Assembly (NCBI GenBank): GCA_023957755.1
Contig: JAMLGT010000002.1
Location: 62,001 to 126,000 of the forward strand
Reading direction: 5' to 3'
From: Chitinophagaceae bacterium
GTDB taxonomy: Bacteria; Bacteroidota; Bacteroidia; Chitinophagales; Chitinophagaceae
Length of the DNA stretch: 64,000 nucleotides
Both the position numbers and the translations under genes were made by a program. Of the stretch, positions 15,970 to 25,199 are shown piece by piece. Under the pieces are notes generated by a model. That model saw nothing but the letters and a program-made list of their open reading frames with translations, did not search any database and was not told the DNA's origin. Each line of letters starts with the position of its first letter. The first letter of the stretch is position 1.

Positions 15970-17577
15970 TTACTCAGCTTTTGGAGCAGCAGCTAAAATA
16001 GCTGCTGAAGTAAGCAATTCGAACTTTTTAAAATTCTTTACAAAAGCTGCTGCGAGGTCTTTTGCTTTTTTAGTGTATTCATCCCTGTCAGACCATGTGT
16101 TCTGCGGATTCAATACTTCTGAAGGTACTCCCGGGCATTCCCTGGGCATCATCATGCCAAACACTTCGTGTGGTTCATATTCCACGTTATCGAGTTTGCC
16201 TTCCAGTGCCGCAGTAATGATGGCACGTGTGTAAGCCAGTTTGATACGGCTCCCAATTCCGTAAGGCCCCCCGGTCCAGCCTGTATTCACCATCCACACA
16301 TTTACCTGGTGTTTTCTTATTTTCTCACCAAGCATTTCTGCATACCTTGCCGGATGTAGTGGCAGGAATGGCGCACCGAAACAAGCGCTGAATGCAGGTT
16401 TCGGCTCTTTCACGCCTTCCTCTGTGCCGGCAACTTTTGCAGTGTATCCTGAAATAAATTGATACATAGCCTGCTCCGGAGTAAGCTTGCTTACCGGTGG
16501 CAGGATGCCATACGCATCAGCTGTGAGTAAGAAAATATTCTTTGGTACAGGGCCTATAGAGGGATGAATAGCGTGATCTATAAAACTGATAGGATAGCTC
16601 ACACGGGTGTTCTCCGTAATCGCTTTACTTGCAAAATCTATTTTATTGGTTCCTGCAAAGAAAGTCACATTTTCAACCAGCGCACCCGGGCGAATAGCAT
16701 TAAAAATATCAGGTTCTTTTTCTGCATCCAGGTCAATGGTCTTCGCATAGCAGCCACCTTCAAAGTTGAATACAGTATTGTCGGTCCATCCATGCTCATC
16801 ATCACCTATGAGTTTGCGCGAAGGGTCAGCACTCAGTGTGGTCTTACCGGTACCACTGAGTCCAAAAAATATGGCAGTATCCCCATCCTTGCCTACGTTG
16901 GCGGAGCAGTGCATGCTCAGCACATTCTTTTCGTGAGGTAAAACGTAGTTGAGGATTGAGAAAATCCCCTTCTTGATTTCGCCTGTGTATGCTGAGCCGC
17001 CAATCAATATAGTTTTGTGCCTGAAGCTAACCAATGTAAAGTTACCCTGCCGGGTACCGTCTTCTGCCGGGTCTGCATTAAACGAGGGCAGATGCAGAAT
17101 ATGCCATTCAGGGACAAAATTTTCAAGTTCGTTCTTCTCGGGCCTTAAGAACATGTTGTAGGCAAATAGGTTTGAAGCAGGATCTTCATTAGCTACTCTG
17201 ATGTTTAGGCGATAGGCAGGGTCGGCACATGCATACGAATCCCGAATCCACAATTCTTTTCCCTCAGTATGTGCCAGCATTTTTTTATAGAGTCCTGCGA
17301 AATATTTTTCTTCAATGGGTTGATTGATATCATTCCAATCGATGGTGTTCTCGGTTATTTCGTCTTTTACAATGAATTTGTCTTTAGGGCTTCTTCCGGT
17401 AAATTTCCCGGTAGAAATTACCAGTGCTCCCTTCTCGCTTAAATGGCCTTCGCCTCTTTCGACAGACTGCCTTGAAAGTTCATCCGGTGATAACTGATAG
17501 TGCAATTGCCCGACTGACCCAATATTCATTGCGTGCAGCAGGTTCTTAGGTGCAAACAAAATTGTTGGTACTGACAT
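15970..17577 (-). CDS. pckA: Phosphoenolpyruvate carboxykinase (ATP)
   Basis: PckA converts oxaloacetate and ATP to phosphoenolpyruvate, the entry to gluconeogenesis. The 535-residue protein contains TGRSPKDKFIV, the kinase-1a P-loop GLSGTGKTTLSADP, the metal-binding kinase-2 region KLIGDDEHGW, and NTGWTGGPYGIGSRIKLAYTRAII. Length is typical of the ATP-dependent type. It is monocistronic, with its own -7 element at 17601-17608 and a strong terminator at its 3' end. Confidence 0.97.
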   Translation of the reverse strand: MSVPTILFAPKNLLHAMNIGSVGQLHYQLSPDELSRQSVERGEGHLSEKGALVISTGKFTGRSPKDKFIVKDEITENTIDWNDINQPIEEKYFAGLYKKMLAHTEGKELWIRDSYACADPAYRLNIRVANEDPASNLFAYNMFLRPEKNELENFVPEWHILHLPSFNADPAEDGTRQGNFTLVSFRHKTILIGGSAYTGEIKKGIFSILNYVLPHEKNVLSMHCSANVGKDGDTAIFFGLSGTGKTTLSADPSRKLIGDDEHGWTDNTVFNFEGGCYAKTIDLDAEKEPDIFNAIRPGALVENVTFFAGTNKIDFASKAITENTRVSYPISFIDHAIHPSIGPVPKNIFLLTADAYGILPPVSKLTPEQAMYQFISGYTAKVAGTEEGVKEPKPAFSACFGAPFLPLHPARYAEMLGEKIRKHQVNVWMVNTGWTGGPYGIGSRIKLAYTRAIITAALEGKLDNVEYEPHEVFGMMMPRECPGVPSEVLNPQNTWSDRDEYTKKAKDLAAAFVKNFKKFELLTSAAILAAAPKAE

Positions 17578-17600
17578 GAAAAGTAGATTTTGGTAGGAGG

Positions 17601-17608
17601 CAAAGGTA
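17601..17608 (-). promoter_or_regulatory. -7 element of pckA (TACCTTTG)
   Basis: A perfect TAnnTTTG match on the minus strand, 23 bases upstream of the pckA ATG. Confidence 0.65.
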
Positions 17609-17896
17609 GGGATACCCTCTTTTCAGAATTTCCTTTTGAAACTCAAATATTGAATATAACCTTTGCAAAACTCATAAAGTAAAAGAGGTTCTCTAACTAT
17701 TTTTCGAAATAGATAAATATTATTTTGGGGTGTCAGGAATTGGTTAAACAGAAATTAAAAATATCATTCTGAAATACTGATCACGGAGGGGAAAAGTAGA
17801 AAAGAGGAATAATCTTTGAGGTGAAATTCATTCAGAAACCAGAACAGACGAGGTTCTTTTTTAGAATTCCTCAAAAAAAACTGGGTATTTTTCGTG

Positions 17897-17904
17897 TATC
17901 TTGC
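17897..17904 (+). promoter_or_regulatory. -7-like element of the Xaa-Pro peptidase gene (TATCTTGC)
   Basis: It is identical to the octamers before rsmA and pssA and lies 21 bases upstream of the ATG at 17926. Confidence 0.45.
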
Positions 17905-17925
17905 AACAAGTAAAATCAATATATC

Positions 17926-19215
17926 ATGCGTAATCTTCCTTTAAATCCTCAACTATTTATTGAAAACAGAAAGCGTTTTACAGCGCGTATGGATAAGAAT
18001 GCTATAGCCATATTTAACAGCAACGACGAGATGCCACTTAATGGTGATGCGATTTACCCGTTTGTACAGAATGCTGATCTTTACTGGCTTTGTGGTATTA
18101 CACAGGAAGACACTATGGTAGTGTTATTCCCGGATAATCCGGATGCTTCTTTCAGGGAAGTGCTGGTGCTTACCCGGCCGAATGAGCTGAAGGAAAAATG
18201 GAATGGCTACCGCCTTCGGAAGGAGCAGGCGAGGGAGTTGTCGGGTATGCAGACAATAATATGGTTAGATGAATTGGATGCATTGTTACAAACCTGGATT
18301 CATCTCGCAGATACTATTTATCTGAACACAAATGAGAATGACAGAAAGGCAACTGAAATTCCTACCCGGGATTACAGATATGTGAAGTATATGAAGAAGC
18401 GTTACCCTCTGCATAATTACAAGAGGAGTGCACGTATTATGCGCGATCTGAGGGCTGTCAAGACGGCTTATGAAGTAGAGGTGATGAGTAAGGCAATTGA
18501 AATCACTGAAAATACATTTAGAAGATTATTGAAATTTATTCGTCCGGGAGTGATGGAATATGAAATAGAAGGGGAGATTTGGCATTCATTTATTTCCCAG
18601 AGATCCGATGGGCCTGCTTATGGAAGCATCATTGCCAGTGGGGATAATGCACGGATTCTGCACTATGTGGAAAATAATAAAGAGTGCAAGGACGGCGATC
18701 TGATTCTGATGGATTTTGGAGCCAGCTATGGCCATTATGCGGCAGACCTTACACGTACTATACCTGTGAACGGCAAATTTACCAGAAGGCAAAAGACAGT
18801 GTATAATGCATGTCTTGATCTGCATCGTTATTGCGCTTCTATTCTGAAGCCGGGTATCACTGTCGTGAAATATCATGAAATGGTAGGGGATAAGGCTACC
18901 GAACTATTCCTCAAAATAGGATTGCTGAAGAAATCTGACGTGAAAAACGAAGATCCTTCTAACAGGGCCTATCGCAAGTATCTGTATCATGGTATTTCGC
19001 ATCATCTGGGTGTGGATGTGCATGATCTGGGTACAAAGACAGAGCCTGTGAAAGCAGGGATGGTCTTTACGATTGAACCGGGAATTTACATTGAGGAAGA
19101 GCACATGGGAATCAGGATCGAGAACAACTACTGGATGACCCGAAATGGCAATAAAGACCTGATGAAGAATATCCCCATTACAGTAGAAGAGATAGAAGCT
19201 TTGATGAAAAGATAA
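17926..19215 (+). CDS. pepP: Xaa-Pro aminopeptidase (M24B family)
   Basis: The 429-residue enzyme removes an N-terminal residue that precedes proline. An N-terminal creatinase-like domain (about 1-165) is followed by the pita-bread metallopeptidase fold. The metal-ligand regions are visible: MDFGASYGHYAADLTRTI (two Asp), HGISHHLGVDVHD (His), FTIEPGIYIEE (Glu) and GIRIENNY (Glu). No signal peptide is present, so it is cytoplasmic. A TATCTTGC -7-like element lies upstream, and pssA follows after 24 nt with its own promoter. Confidence 0.94.
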   Translation: MRNLPLNPQLFIENRKRFTARMDKNAIAIFNSNDEMPLNGDAIYPFVQNADLYWLCGITQEDTMVVLFPDNPDASFREVLVLTRPNELKEKWNGYRLRKEQARELSGMQTIIWLDELDALLQTWIHLADTIYLNTNENDRKATEIPTRDYRYVKYMKKRYPLHNYKRSARIMRDLRAVKTAYEVEVMSKAIEITENTFRRLLKFIRPGVMEYEIEGEIWHSFISQRSDGPAYGSIIASGDNARILHYVENNKECKDGDLILMDFGASYGHYAADLTRTIPVNGKFTRRQKTVYNACLDLHRYCASILKPGITVVKYHEMVGDKATELFLKIGLLKKSDVKNEDPSNRAYRKYLYHGISHHLGVDVHDLGTKTEPVKAGMVFTIEPGIYIEEEHMGIRIENNYWMTRNGNKDLMKNIPITVEEIEALMKR

Positions 19216-19223
19216 TTTGCTGT

Positions 19224-19231
19224 TATCTTGC
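19224..19231 (+). promoter_or_regulatory. -7-like element of pssA (TATCTTGC)
   Basis: The octamer TATCTTGC ends eight bases before the pssA ATG at 19240, which predicts a leader of only a few bases. Confidence 0.45.
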
Positions 19232-19239
19232 ACCCATAG

Positions 19240-20010
19240 ATGAAACAGATTCCCAACATTTTTACACTGCTCAATCTGGTTGCAGGCGTTATCGCAATCA
19301 TATTTGCATTACAGACCGATGCAGTTTTTCTGTCGCAGAATGAAAATCTGATTACAAGCTTCAATATTCCGGAAAAACTCACATGGGCTTCAGTTTGTAT
19401 TCTCATTGCTGCAGGTATAGATTTTCTGGATGGTTTTGTCGCACGGCTTTTAAATGCTACCAGTGAATTGGGCAAGCAACTGGATTCGCTGAGCGATGTG
19501 GTGAGTTTTGGAGTTGCTCCTTCAGTGATTATGTATCAACTGCTTAGAATGTCGTATGCTACTCAGCCCGACGGATTATATATTTCTATTGTTTATCTGC
19601 TGCCGGCAGTTTTAATAGCCTGCGCAGGAGCTTACAGATTGGGCAGGTTTAATATTGCTACGGATCAGCAATACTCATTCAGAGGGGTTCCCATTCCTGC
19701 TGCAGGATTATTTGTGGCTTCATTGCCCTTAATTCTGCATTTTAGCAATAACAGTGCATTGAACCAGTTCATCATTGATAAATGGGTATTGTATGGTGTA
19801 GTGTTGGTGCTCAGCTACCTGATGATCAGTAATCTCAGAATGATCGCATTGAAGTTTTCAGGCAAAGCGGGTAAAGAAGGCAAGTGGCTGATTGCGCTGG
19901 CTGTGATTGCCATAGTTTCTGCCGTCTTCCTTCAGTGGCTGGCAATTCCTGTCGTGTTTATTTTTTATGTTATATTTTCAATTCTGAATTCAAAAAGTAA
20001 TCATCAATGA
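19240..20010 (+). CDS. pssA: CDP-diacylglycerol--serine O-phosphatidyltransferase
   Basis: PssA makes phosphatidylserine, the precursor of phosphatidylethanolamine. The 256-residue membrane protein has the CDP-alcohol phosphatidyltransferase motif DG-x2-AR-x8-G-x3-D-x3-D as DGFVARLLNATSELGKQLD plus SLSD (about residues 64-86), with six to seven hydrophobic helices. The next gene, purS, overlaps by 4 nt (ATGA), so they are translationally coupled although functionally unrelated. Confidence 0.94.
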   Translation: MKQIPNIFTLLNLVAGVIAIIFALQTDAVFLSQNENLITSFNIPEKLTWASVCILIAAGIDFLDGFVARLLNATSELGKQLDSLSDVVSFGVAPSVIMYQLLRMSYATQPDGLYISIVYLLPAVLIACAGAYRLGRFNIATDQQYSFRGVPIPAAGLFVASLPLILHFSNNSALNQFIIDKWVLYGVVLVLSYLMISNLRMIALKFSGKAGKEGKWLIALAVIAIVSAVFLQWLAIPVVFIFYVIFSILNSKSNHQ

Positions 20011-20258
20011 GTTTTATCGCAGAAATAGATATCATGCCTCTTAAGGAACTATTAGATCCTGCCGGCAAGGCGGTGATAGGTGGTTTAGATAAACTGGGTA
20101 TCACGGGTATAGATGATGTAAGGATAGGGAAACACGTGCGCCTTACTATCAATGCAGCAGATGAAGCAAGTGCTAAAGCAATTGCAGAAGATGCTGTGAA
20201 GAAACTGTTGGCCAATGCAGTAATGGAGCAGGCCACTATCCGGATGGTAAAACCGTAG
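20007..20258 (+). CDS. purS: Phosphoribosylformylglycinamidine synthase subunit PurS
   Basis: PurS is the small subunit of the three-part FGAM synthase (PurS-PurQ-PurL), where it bridges the glutaminase and synthetase during purine synthesis. The 83-residue protein shows EIDIMPLKELLDPAGKAVIGGLDKLGI and VRIGKHVRLTI, the standard PurS core. purL and purQ are not in the window. It overlaps pssA by the ATGA junction. Confidence 0.9.
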   Translation: MSFIAEIDIMPLKELLDPAGKAVIGGLDKLGITGIDDVRIGKHVRLTINAADEASAKAIAEDAVKKLLANAVMEQATIRMVKP

Positions 20259-20364
20259 TCATCAAACTGCGTTTACCCACCGGGGACAATCCCGAATTCA
20301 TGGGTGTTGATCGGGCGTTAAGAAAGAGCGGTTTGCAGGTATCCATTTCAAGTTTCAAAGTATC

Positions 20365-21036
20365 ATGCTATATATAGTACCTACTCCAATTGGTAACCTT
20401 GGTGATATTACCCTTAGGGCATTAGAAGTGCTCAAGACGGTAAACCTGATTCTTGCCGAGGATACACGCACTTCGGGGAGGCTACTCAAGCACTTTGAGA
20501 TTACGACTGAGATGATATCGTATCATCAGCACAACGAGCACCATATTGTAAACAGGTTAGCAGATCGGATGCGAAATGGAGAAACAATGGCTCTTATCAC
20601 CGATGCGGGTACGCCAGCCATAAGTGATCCGGGATTTTTATTGGTAAGAGAATGTATCCGTAACGGTGTCAGAGTAGAAACACTTCCCGGAGCCACTGCT
20701 TTTGTGCCTGCATTAGTCAATAGTGGCTTACCCGTAAACAAGTTTTGTTTCGAAGGCTTTCTGCCGTTGAAGAAGGGAAGGCAGACCTATTTACAGTCGT
20801 TGATGGAGGAAGGCAGGACGATGGTTTTTTATGAGAGCCCTAACCGATTGCTGAAAACATTGCAGGATTTCATCAATGTATTTGGAGCCGATCGGCAATG
20901 TAGTGTAAGCAGGGAACTGAGTAAACTCCATGAAGAGAATGCCAGAGGCACTTTACAGGAAGTATATAATCATTTTTCAGAAAAAAATATTAAAGGAGAA
21001 ATTGTAATAGTGATAGCAGGGAAAGATGCAAAGTAA
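20365..21036 (+). CDS. rsmI: 16S rRNA (cytidine(1402)-2'-O)-methyltransferase
   Basis: RsmI methylates the 2'-hydroxyl of C1402 in the 16S decoding centre. The 223-residue tetrapyrrole-methylase fold protein begins LYIVPTPIGNLGDITLRALEVL and continues with AEDTRTSGRLLKHF, LITDAGTPAISDPGFLLVREC, LPGATAFVPALVNSGLP and FYESPNRLLKTLQD, all standard for RsmI. It is at the short end of the family. It follows purS after 106 nt, a gap in which I see no other gene. Confidence 0.95.
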   Translation: MLYIVPTPIGNLGDITLRALEVLKTVNLILAEDTRTSGRLLKHFEITTEMISYHQHNEHHIVNRLADRMRNGETMALITDAGTPAISDPGFLLVRECIRNGVRVETLPGATAFVPALVNSGLPVNKFCFEGFLPLKKGRQTYLQSLMEEGRTMVFYESPNRLLKTLQDFINVFGADRQCSVSRELSKLHEENARGTLQEVYNHFSEKNIKGEIVIVIAGKDAK

Positions 21037-21113
21037 TTAGCTGCTTATCATTATTTTCATTTTTATAACTCGAAATTCAAGATATTGCGAAATCATAAAA
21101 TCCTATACAAACA

Positions 21114-22982
21114 ATGCGAAAAATAATTTGTGTGCTGTTCGTTCTGGCTTTTCCGTTTGCTCTTTCTGCTCAGTATGGCTATTGGCAGCAAAGGGTATCC
21201 TATAAGATGGATGTAGATGTGAATGTAGAGACTAACATTATTAAGGGAACTCAAAATCTGGTATATTCCAATAATTCGCCTGATCAACTGAAGAAAGTTT
21301 ATTACCATCTTTTCTGGAATGCTTTTCAGCCGGGTAGCGAGATGGATGTGCGTAGCCGGGAACTTGGAAAGGTGTTGGTTGGCAATCGTCCGGACTGGGA
21401 TTCCAGGGTGAAGGATCGTATTTCGAAGCTTTCGCCCACAGAGATTGGGTATCAGAAGATTATTTCTCTTAAAATGAATGGAGTGGAGCAACCTGTGAAA
21501 GTGTATGGGACTATCCTGGAAGTAAACCTGACAAAACCTATTGCGCCGGGTGCAAAGGTTACGTTTGATATGGTGTTTGAGGCACAGGTACCTGTGCAGA
21601 TACGCCGTAGCGGTAGGGATAATGCGGAGGGAGTGCGATATAGCATGTCTCAGTGGTATCCCAAGATGTGCGAGTATGATAATACCGGATGGCATACACC
21701 ACAGTATGTTGCCAGAGAATTTTATGGGGTGTGGGGCGATTACGATGTGACCATCCATATCGATAAAAACTATAAGATTGGTGGTACAGGCGTATTGAAA
21801 AATGCCGCTGCAATAGGGTGGGGTTACGACAAACCCGGAACGCCTCTGAAAAATATCTCCACAGCCAGGCGTACGTGGAATTTCGTAGCTCAAAATGTAC
21901 ATGACTTTGTGTGGGCGGCTGATCCTGATTTTGAACATATAATCAGGAACCGTGAGGGAGTGGTGTTAAATGTGATTTACAAAGCAAAAGATTCTGCAAC
22001 TACTGCAGCATGGGAGAATGTGGCAGAAGCAGCTTATATAGTATTACCCTATATGAACAAACGTTTTGGTAAGTATCCTTACCCTCAATACTCGTTTATT
22101 CAGGGAGGCGATGGAGGTATGGAATATCCTATGGCTACCTTGCTGAAAGGGCCTGGTCTGGGTACCGTATTTCATGAGTGGATGCATAGCTGGTATCAGA
22201 TGATGCTGGGGTCAAATGAAATCGAACACCCGTGGATGGATGAAGGATTCACAAGCTGGGGCGAGGGTGAAGTCAATGCATACTATAGAGGCCAGAAAGG
22301 ATTTGCCCCATCTGCCAGAGTAATGTTGCCTCTCAATCATGCAGGAGCCTACAGAGGGTATTTTAGTCTTGTGAAGTCTGGCCTTGCAGAACCCATGACT
22401 ACATTTTCAGACCATTACAACACCAATTATGCTTATAGTGTCAATGCGTATTCTAAAGGTGAAATGTACCTTACCCAGCTTGGATATATCGTGAGTGATT
22501 CTGTACGCGATGCGATTATGCTTGCATATTATGAAAAGTGGAGGTTTAAACATCCTGCGCCCTCTGATTTTCTGAAGGTGGCTAAGGATGTGAGCGGACT
22601 GCAACTGAATTGGTATAACGAATATTGGATAAATACTACAAAGACTATTGACTATGGAATTGACAGTCTCTGGGAAGAAAACGGTAAGTCCATACTCCGT
22701 CTGAGAAGGATTGGGGATATGCCTATGCCAATAGACCTGAAGCTTACTTTCAAAGACAGCACAACAGAGACGCATTATATTCCCTTAGACCTTACGCTGG
22801 GAACAAAGCCGGCTGAGGGCAGTGAGCAGAGAATAGTACATCCTGACTGGAACTGGACTAATCCCACATACGAAATGGTGTTTGATAAAAAACTTTTTGA
22901 CCTTAAAGCAGTCGAGATCGATCCCTCCAGAAGGATGGCAGATGTGGATCCTAACAATAATCTACTTGAACTGAAGTGGTAG
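21114..22982 (+). CDS. M1 family metallopeptidase, secreted
   Basis: The 622-residue protein begins with a signal peptide (MRKIICVLFVLAFPFALSAQ) and is therefore periplasmic or exported. The aminopeptidase-N core is evident: an exopeptidase motif GGMEYPM (in place of GAMEN), then the zinc site HEWMH (His354, Glu355, His358) with the third ligand Glu377 in WMDEGFTSWGEGE, at the 18-residue spacing expected. The C-terminal region (from ~500) looks like the beta-sandwich and short helical tail of Bacteroidota M1 peptidases. Monocistronic as far as visible. Confidence 0.93.
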   Translation: MRKIICVLFVLAFPFALSAQYGYWQQRVSYKMDVDVNVETNIIKGTQNLVYSNNSPDQLKKVYYHLFWNAFQPGSEMDVRSRELGKVLVGNRPDWDSRVKDRISKLSPTEIGYQKIISLKMNGVEQPVKVYGTILEVNLTKPIAPGAKVTFDMVFEAQVPVQIRRSGRDNAEGVRYSMSQWYPKMCEYDNTGWHTPQYVAREFYGVWGDYDVTIHIDKNYKIGGTGVLKNAAAIGWGYDKPGTPLKNISTARRTWNFVAQNVHDFVWAADPDFEHIIRNREGVVLNVIYKAKDSATTAAWENVAEAAYIVLPYMNKRFGKYPYPQYSFIQGGDGGMEYPMATLLKGPGLGTVFHEWMHSWYQMMLGSNEIEHPWMDEGFTSWGEGEVNAYYRGQKGFAPSARVMLPLNHAGAYRGYFSLVKSGLAEPMTTFSDHYNTNYAYSVNAYSKGEMYLTQLGYIVSDSVRDAIMLAYYEKWRFKHPAPSDFLKVAKDVSGLQLNWYNEYWINTTKTIDYGIDSLWEENGKSILRLRRIGDMPMPIDLKLTFKDSTTETHYIPLDLTLGTKPAEGSEQRIVHPDWNWTNPTYEMVFDKKLFDLKAVEIDPSRRMADVDPNNNLLELKW

Positions 22983-23005
22983 GCGTTCGCTGTATTAAAT
23001 GATGG

Positions 23006-23013
23006 TAATTTTG
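23006..23013 (+). promoter_or_regulatory. -7 element of the CCA-adding enzyme gene (TAATTTTG)
   Basis: A perfect TAnnTTTG match that ends four bases before the ATG at 23018, so the mRNA should be nearly leaderless. Confidence 0.65.
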
Positions 23014-23017
23014 CCCA

Positions 23018-24466
23018 ATGATTGAGCTAACGGAAGAAGAATCAGGATTGTGTAAAAAGATTTCTGAGGCAGCTTTAGAATTGGGCATGCCCGCAAGAGT
23101 GATTGGCGGATATGTCAGAGATAAACTTTTAGGCAGGGCCAACAAGGATCTGGATATCGTTTGCGTAGGCGATGGTATTAAGTTGGCAGAAAGGGTGGCG
23201 TCAAAATTTGCCTCAAGGCCTAAGGTGAATTTTTTCAAGAATTTCGGGACGGCACAAATCAGAATCATTTCAGAAGATGGATATCCATACGAAGTAGAGT
23301 TTGTAGGAGCCAGGCGGGAAAGCTATCATCCGGAAAGCAGGAAGCCTGATGTAGCACCCGCCGGATTTGAAGAGGATATGATGCGCAGGGACTTTACAAT
23401 TAATACACTTGCGCTTGACCTTACCGGGGATAATTTCGGACAACTAATCGATGTATTGGGAGGGGTAGCAGACCTGAATGAAGGAATTATCCGGACGCCT
23501 CTGCCCCCAGACCAGACCTTTATTGACGACCCATTGCGGATGATGCGCGCCATACGTTTTGCATCTCAGTTGCAATTCAAAATTCATCATGATACGTGGC
23601 ACTCAATTAAAAGAACCGCCGGCCGTATAAAGATTATAAGCCAGGAGCGCATTATTGATGAGATTAATAAAATAGTGTTATCCCCCCGGCCGTCTGTAGG
23701 GTTTAAACTGCTTTTTGATTGTGGTTTATTACATATCATTTTTCCGCAGATGTCAGCGCTGGCAGGAACAGAATATATTGACGGTAAAGGGCACAAGGAC
23801 AATTTTTACCACACATTGGAAGTACTAGATAATGTGAGTGGAAAATCCGATAATCTTTGGCTTAGATGGGCTGCTATCCTGCATGATATTGCTAAGCCCG
23901 TGACCAAGCGATTTGAACCCGGAAATGGCTGGACCTTTCATGGGCATGAGGTGGTAGGCGGCAGGATGGTACCAAAGATTTTTGCTCAGTTGAAGTTGCC
24001 GCAGAATGAGAATATGAGGTTTGTGCGTAAAATGGTAGAGCTCCATCTCAGGCCCATCAGCCTGACTAAAGAAAACATCACTGATTCTGCTATCAGGCGG
24101 TTGCTGGTAGATGCCGGCGATGATATTGAAAGCCTGATGCAACTGTGCAAGGCGGATATCACCACAAAGAATAGGCAGAAGATGCAACAATATCTTGCCA
24201 ACTTTGAATGGGTGGAGCAACGCCTGAAGGAGGTGGAAGCATCAGACCACCTGAGGAATTGGCAACCACCTATTACCGGCCAGATAATTATGGAAGAATT
24301 TGGCCTGTCTCCATCGCGCGAAGTTGGCCATATCAAGACAGCGGTGAGGGAAGCGATACTGGACGGAGTGATACCCAATCAGTATGAAGAAGCGTTCCGG
24401 TTTATGCTGAAAGTAGCTGAGGAGATGGGTATTAAGCATCCTAATCCGCCTTCCGGTAATTCGTAA
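23018..24466 (+). CDS. cca: CCA tRNA nucleotidyltransferase / poly(A) polymerase family with HD domain
   Basis: The 482-residue enzyme adds or repairs the 3' CCA of tRNAs. Its class II nucleotidyltransferase head contains RVIGGYVRDKLLGRANKDLDIV (the catalytic DxD as DLD) and RRDFTINTLALDL, followed by FIDDPLRMMRAIRFASQLQF. The C-terminal half carries an HD phosphohydrolase domain (DNFYHTLEVLDN, AAILHDIAKP, FHGHEVVGGRM). The tRNA-His gene here does not encode a complete CCA end, consistent with a need for this enzyme. Confidence 0.93.
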   Translation: MIELTEEESGLCKKISEAALELGMPARVIGGYVRDKLLGRANKDLDIVCVGDGIKLAERVASKFASRPKVNFFKNFGTAQIRIISEDGYPYEVEFVGARRESYHPESRKPDVAPAGFEEDMMRRDFTINTLALDLTGDNFGQLIDVLGGVADLNEGIIRTPLPPDQTFIDDPLRMMRAIRFASQLQFKIHHDTWHSIKRTAGRIKIISQERIIDEINKIVLSPRPSVGFKLLFDCGLLHIIFPQMSALAGTEYIDGKGHKDNFYHTLEVLDNVSGKSDNLWLRWAAILHDIAKPVTKRFEPGNGWTFHGHEVVGGRMVPKIFAQLKLPQNENMRFVRKMVELHLRPISLTKENITDSAIRRLLVDAGDDIESLMQLCKADITTKNRQKMQQYLANFEWVEQRLKEVEASDHLRNWQPPITGQIIMEEFGLSPSREVGHIKTAVREAILDGVIPNQYEEAFRFMLKVAEEMGIKHPNPPSGNS

Positions 24467-24522
24467 TCACAGTGGCACAAAGTGAGCCACTATTAATAAA
24501 ATCCAGAGTAAAAAGTAATCCC

Positions 24523-24530
24523 TAAATTTG
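24523..24530 (+). promoter_or_regulatory. -7 element of the pRiA4b ORF-3-like gene (TAAATTTG)
   Basis: A perfect TAnnTTTG match that ends four bases before the ATG at 24535. A weak hairpin (AGTGGC 24470-24475 / GCCACT 24486-24491) upstream may end the cca transcript but has no U-tract. Confidence 0.6.
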
Positions 24531-24534
24531 CTAT

Positions 24535-25098
24535 ATGGCAATTCTTAAATTCAGAGTTTATTGGGAGGATGATGACAGTGTTTATAGAGACATTGCTATC
24601 CGTCATACACAGACTTTTCTCGACTTGCACCAGGCTATTTTAGCAAGTTTTGAATTTGACAATAAGCATCAGGCTACTTTTTACAGAAGTAATGATCAGT
24701 GGAAACGGGGACGACAGATTTCGCTGGAGAAGTATGATATAGAATATAAAGCGGAGCCACTGATTATGTCAGAGACTACGATTGGTTCAGAGTTGCGCGA
24801 CCCTAATCAGAAGTTTATTTACGTGTATGACTTTCATAAGTTCTGGACTTTTAATGTGGAGTTGATTAATGTAAATAAAAAAGAGGAACATCTTGACTAT
24901 CCTGTTCGTGTAAGGTCTGAAGGTATCGGCCCCAGCCAGTACGGTACTAAAGGGCTGGTGAATGAAAAGCTGGCTGAGATCGAAGAAAAATATGACCTTA
25001 ATACCGCAGTGCTTCCTGATGGGTACGAGAGTGAAGGTGAGCAGGAGACAGAAGGAGAAGAAACAGACGATATGATGTCAGGCGACGAAGACGAGTAG
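24535..25098 (+). CDS. pRiA4b ORF-3-like protein with acidic C-terminal tail
   Basis: The 187-residue protein matches the PRiA4_ORF3-like family (FRVYWEDDDSVYRDIAIRHTQTFLDLHQAILASFEFDNKHQATFY...YVYDFHKFWTFNVELI). The family is named after a plasmid ORF but is common on chromosomes, and its function is unknown. The last ~30 residues are almost entirely acidic (EGEQETEGEETDD...GDEDE). No transposase or repeat is nearby, so I do not read it as a mobile-element gene. It has its own promoter. Confidence 0.85.
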   Translation: MAILKFRVYWEDDDSVYRDIAIRHTQTFLDLHQAILASFEFDNKHQATFYRSNDQWKRGRQISLEKYDIEYKAEPLIMSETTIGSELRDPNQKFIYVYDFHKFWTFNVELINVNKKEEHLDYPVRVRSEGIGPSQYGTKGLVNEKLAEIEEKYDLNTAVLPDGYESEGEQETEGEETDDMMSGDEDE

Positions 25099-25199
25099 TG
25101 TCTCCCTGTAAATAATCAACGGGCGTTTTCTTTTATATCTTTTTGACCCAAATAGAATTTCATCTCCTTGCATTTGAAAAGTTCTGTACAAACTTTAGA

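Larger units (their letters stand above)
17578..17925. other. 348-bp divergent intergenic region between pckA and the Xaa-Pro peptidase gene
   Basis: It holds the two divergent promoters: TACCTTTG on the minus strand at 17601-17608 for pckA and TATCTTGC on the plus strand at 17897-17904 for the peptidase. Between them I see only AT-rich sequence. Confidence 0.5.

Noticed and set aside
15725-16234. A 169-codon plus-strand frame
   Set aside because: It crosses the end of the kinase gene, the REP-like element and the pckA terminator and then runs antisense to pckA.
21093-21938. A 281-codon minus-strand frame
   Set aside because: Antisense to the start of the M1 peptidase gene; His- and Arg-rich composition typical of a shadow frame.
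24535-25098. Mobile-element remnant based on the pRiA4b family name
   Set aside because: No transposase, terminal repeats or atypical composition nearby, and a host-type promoter is present.
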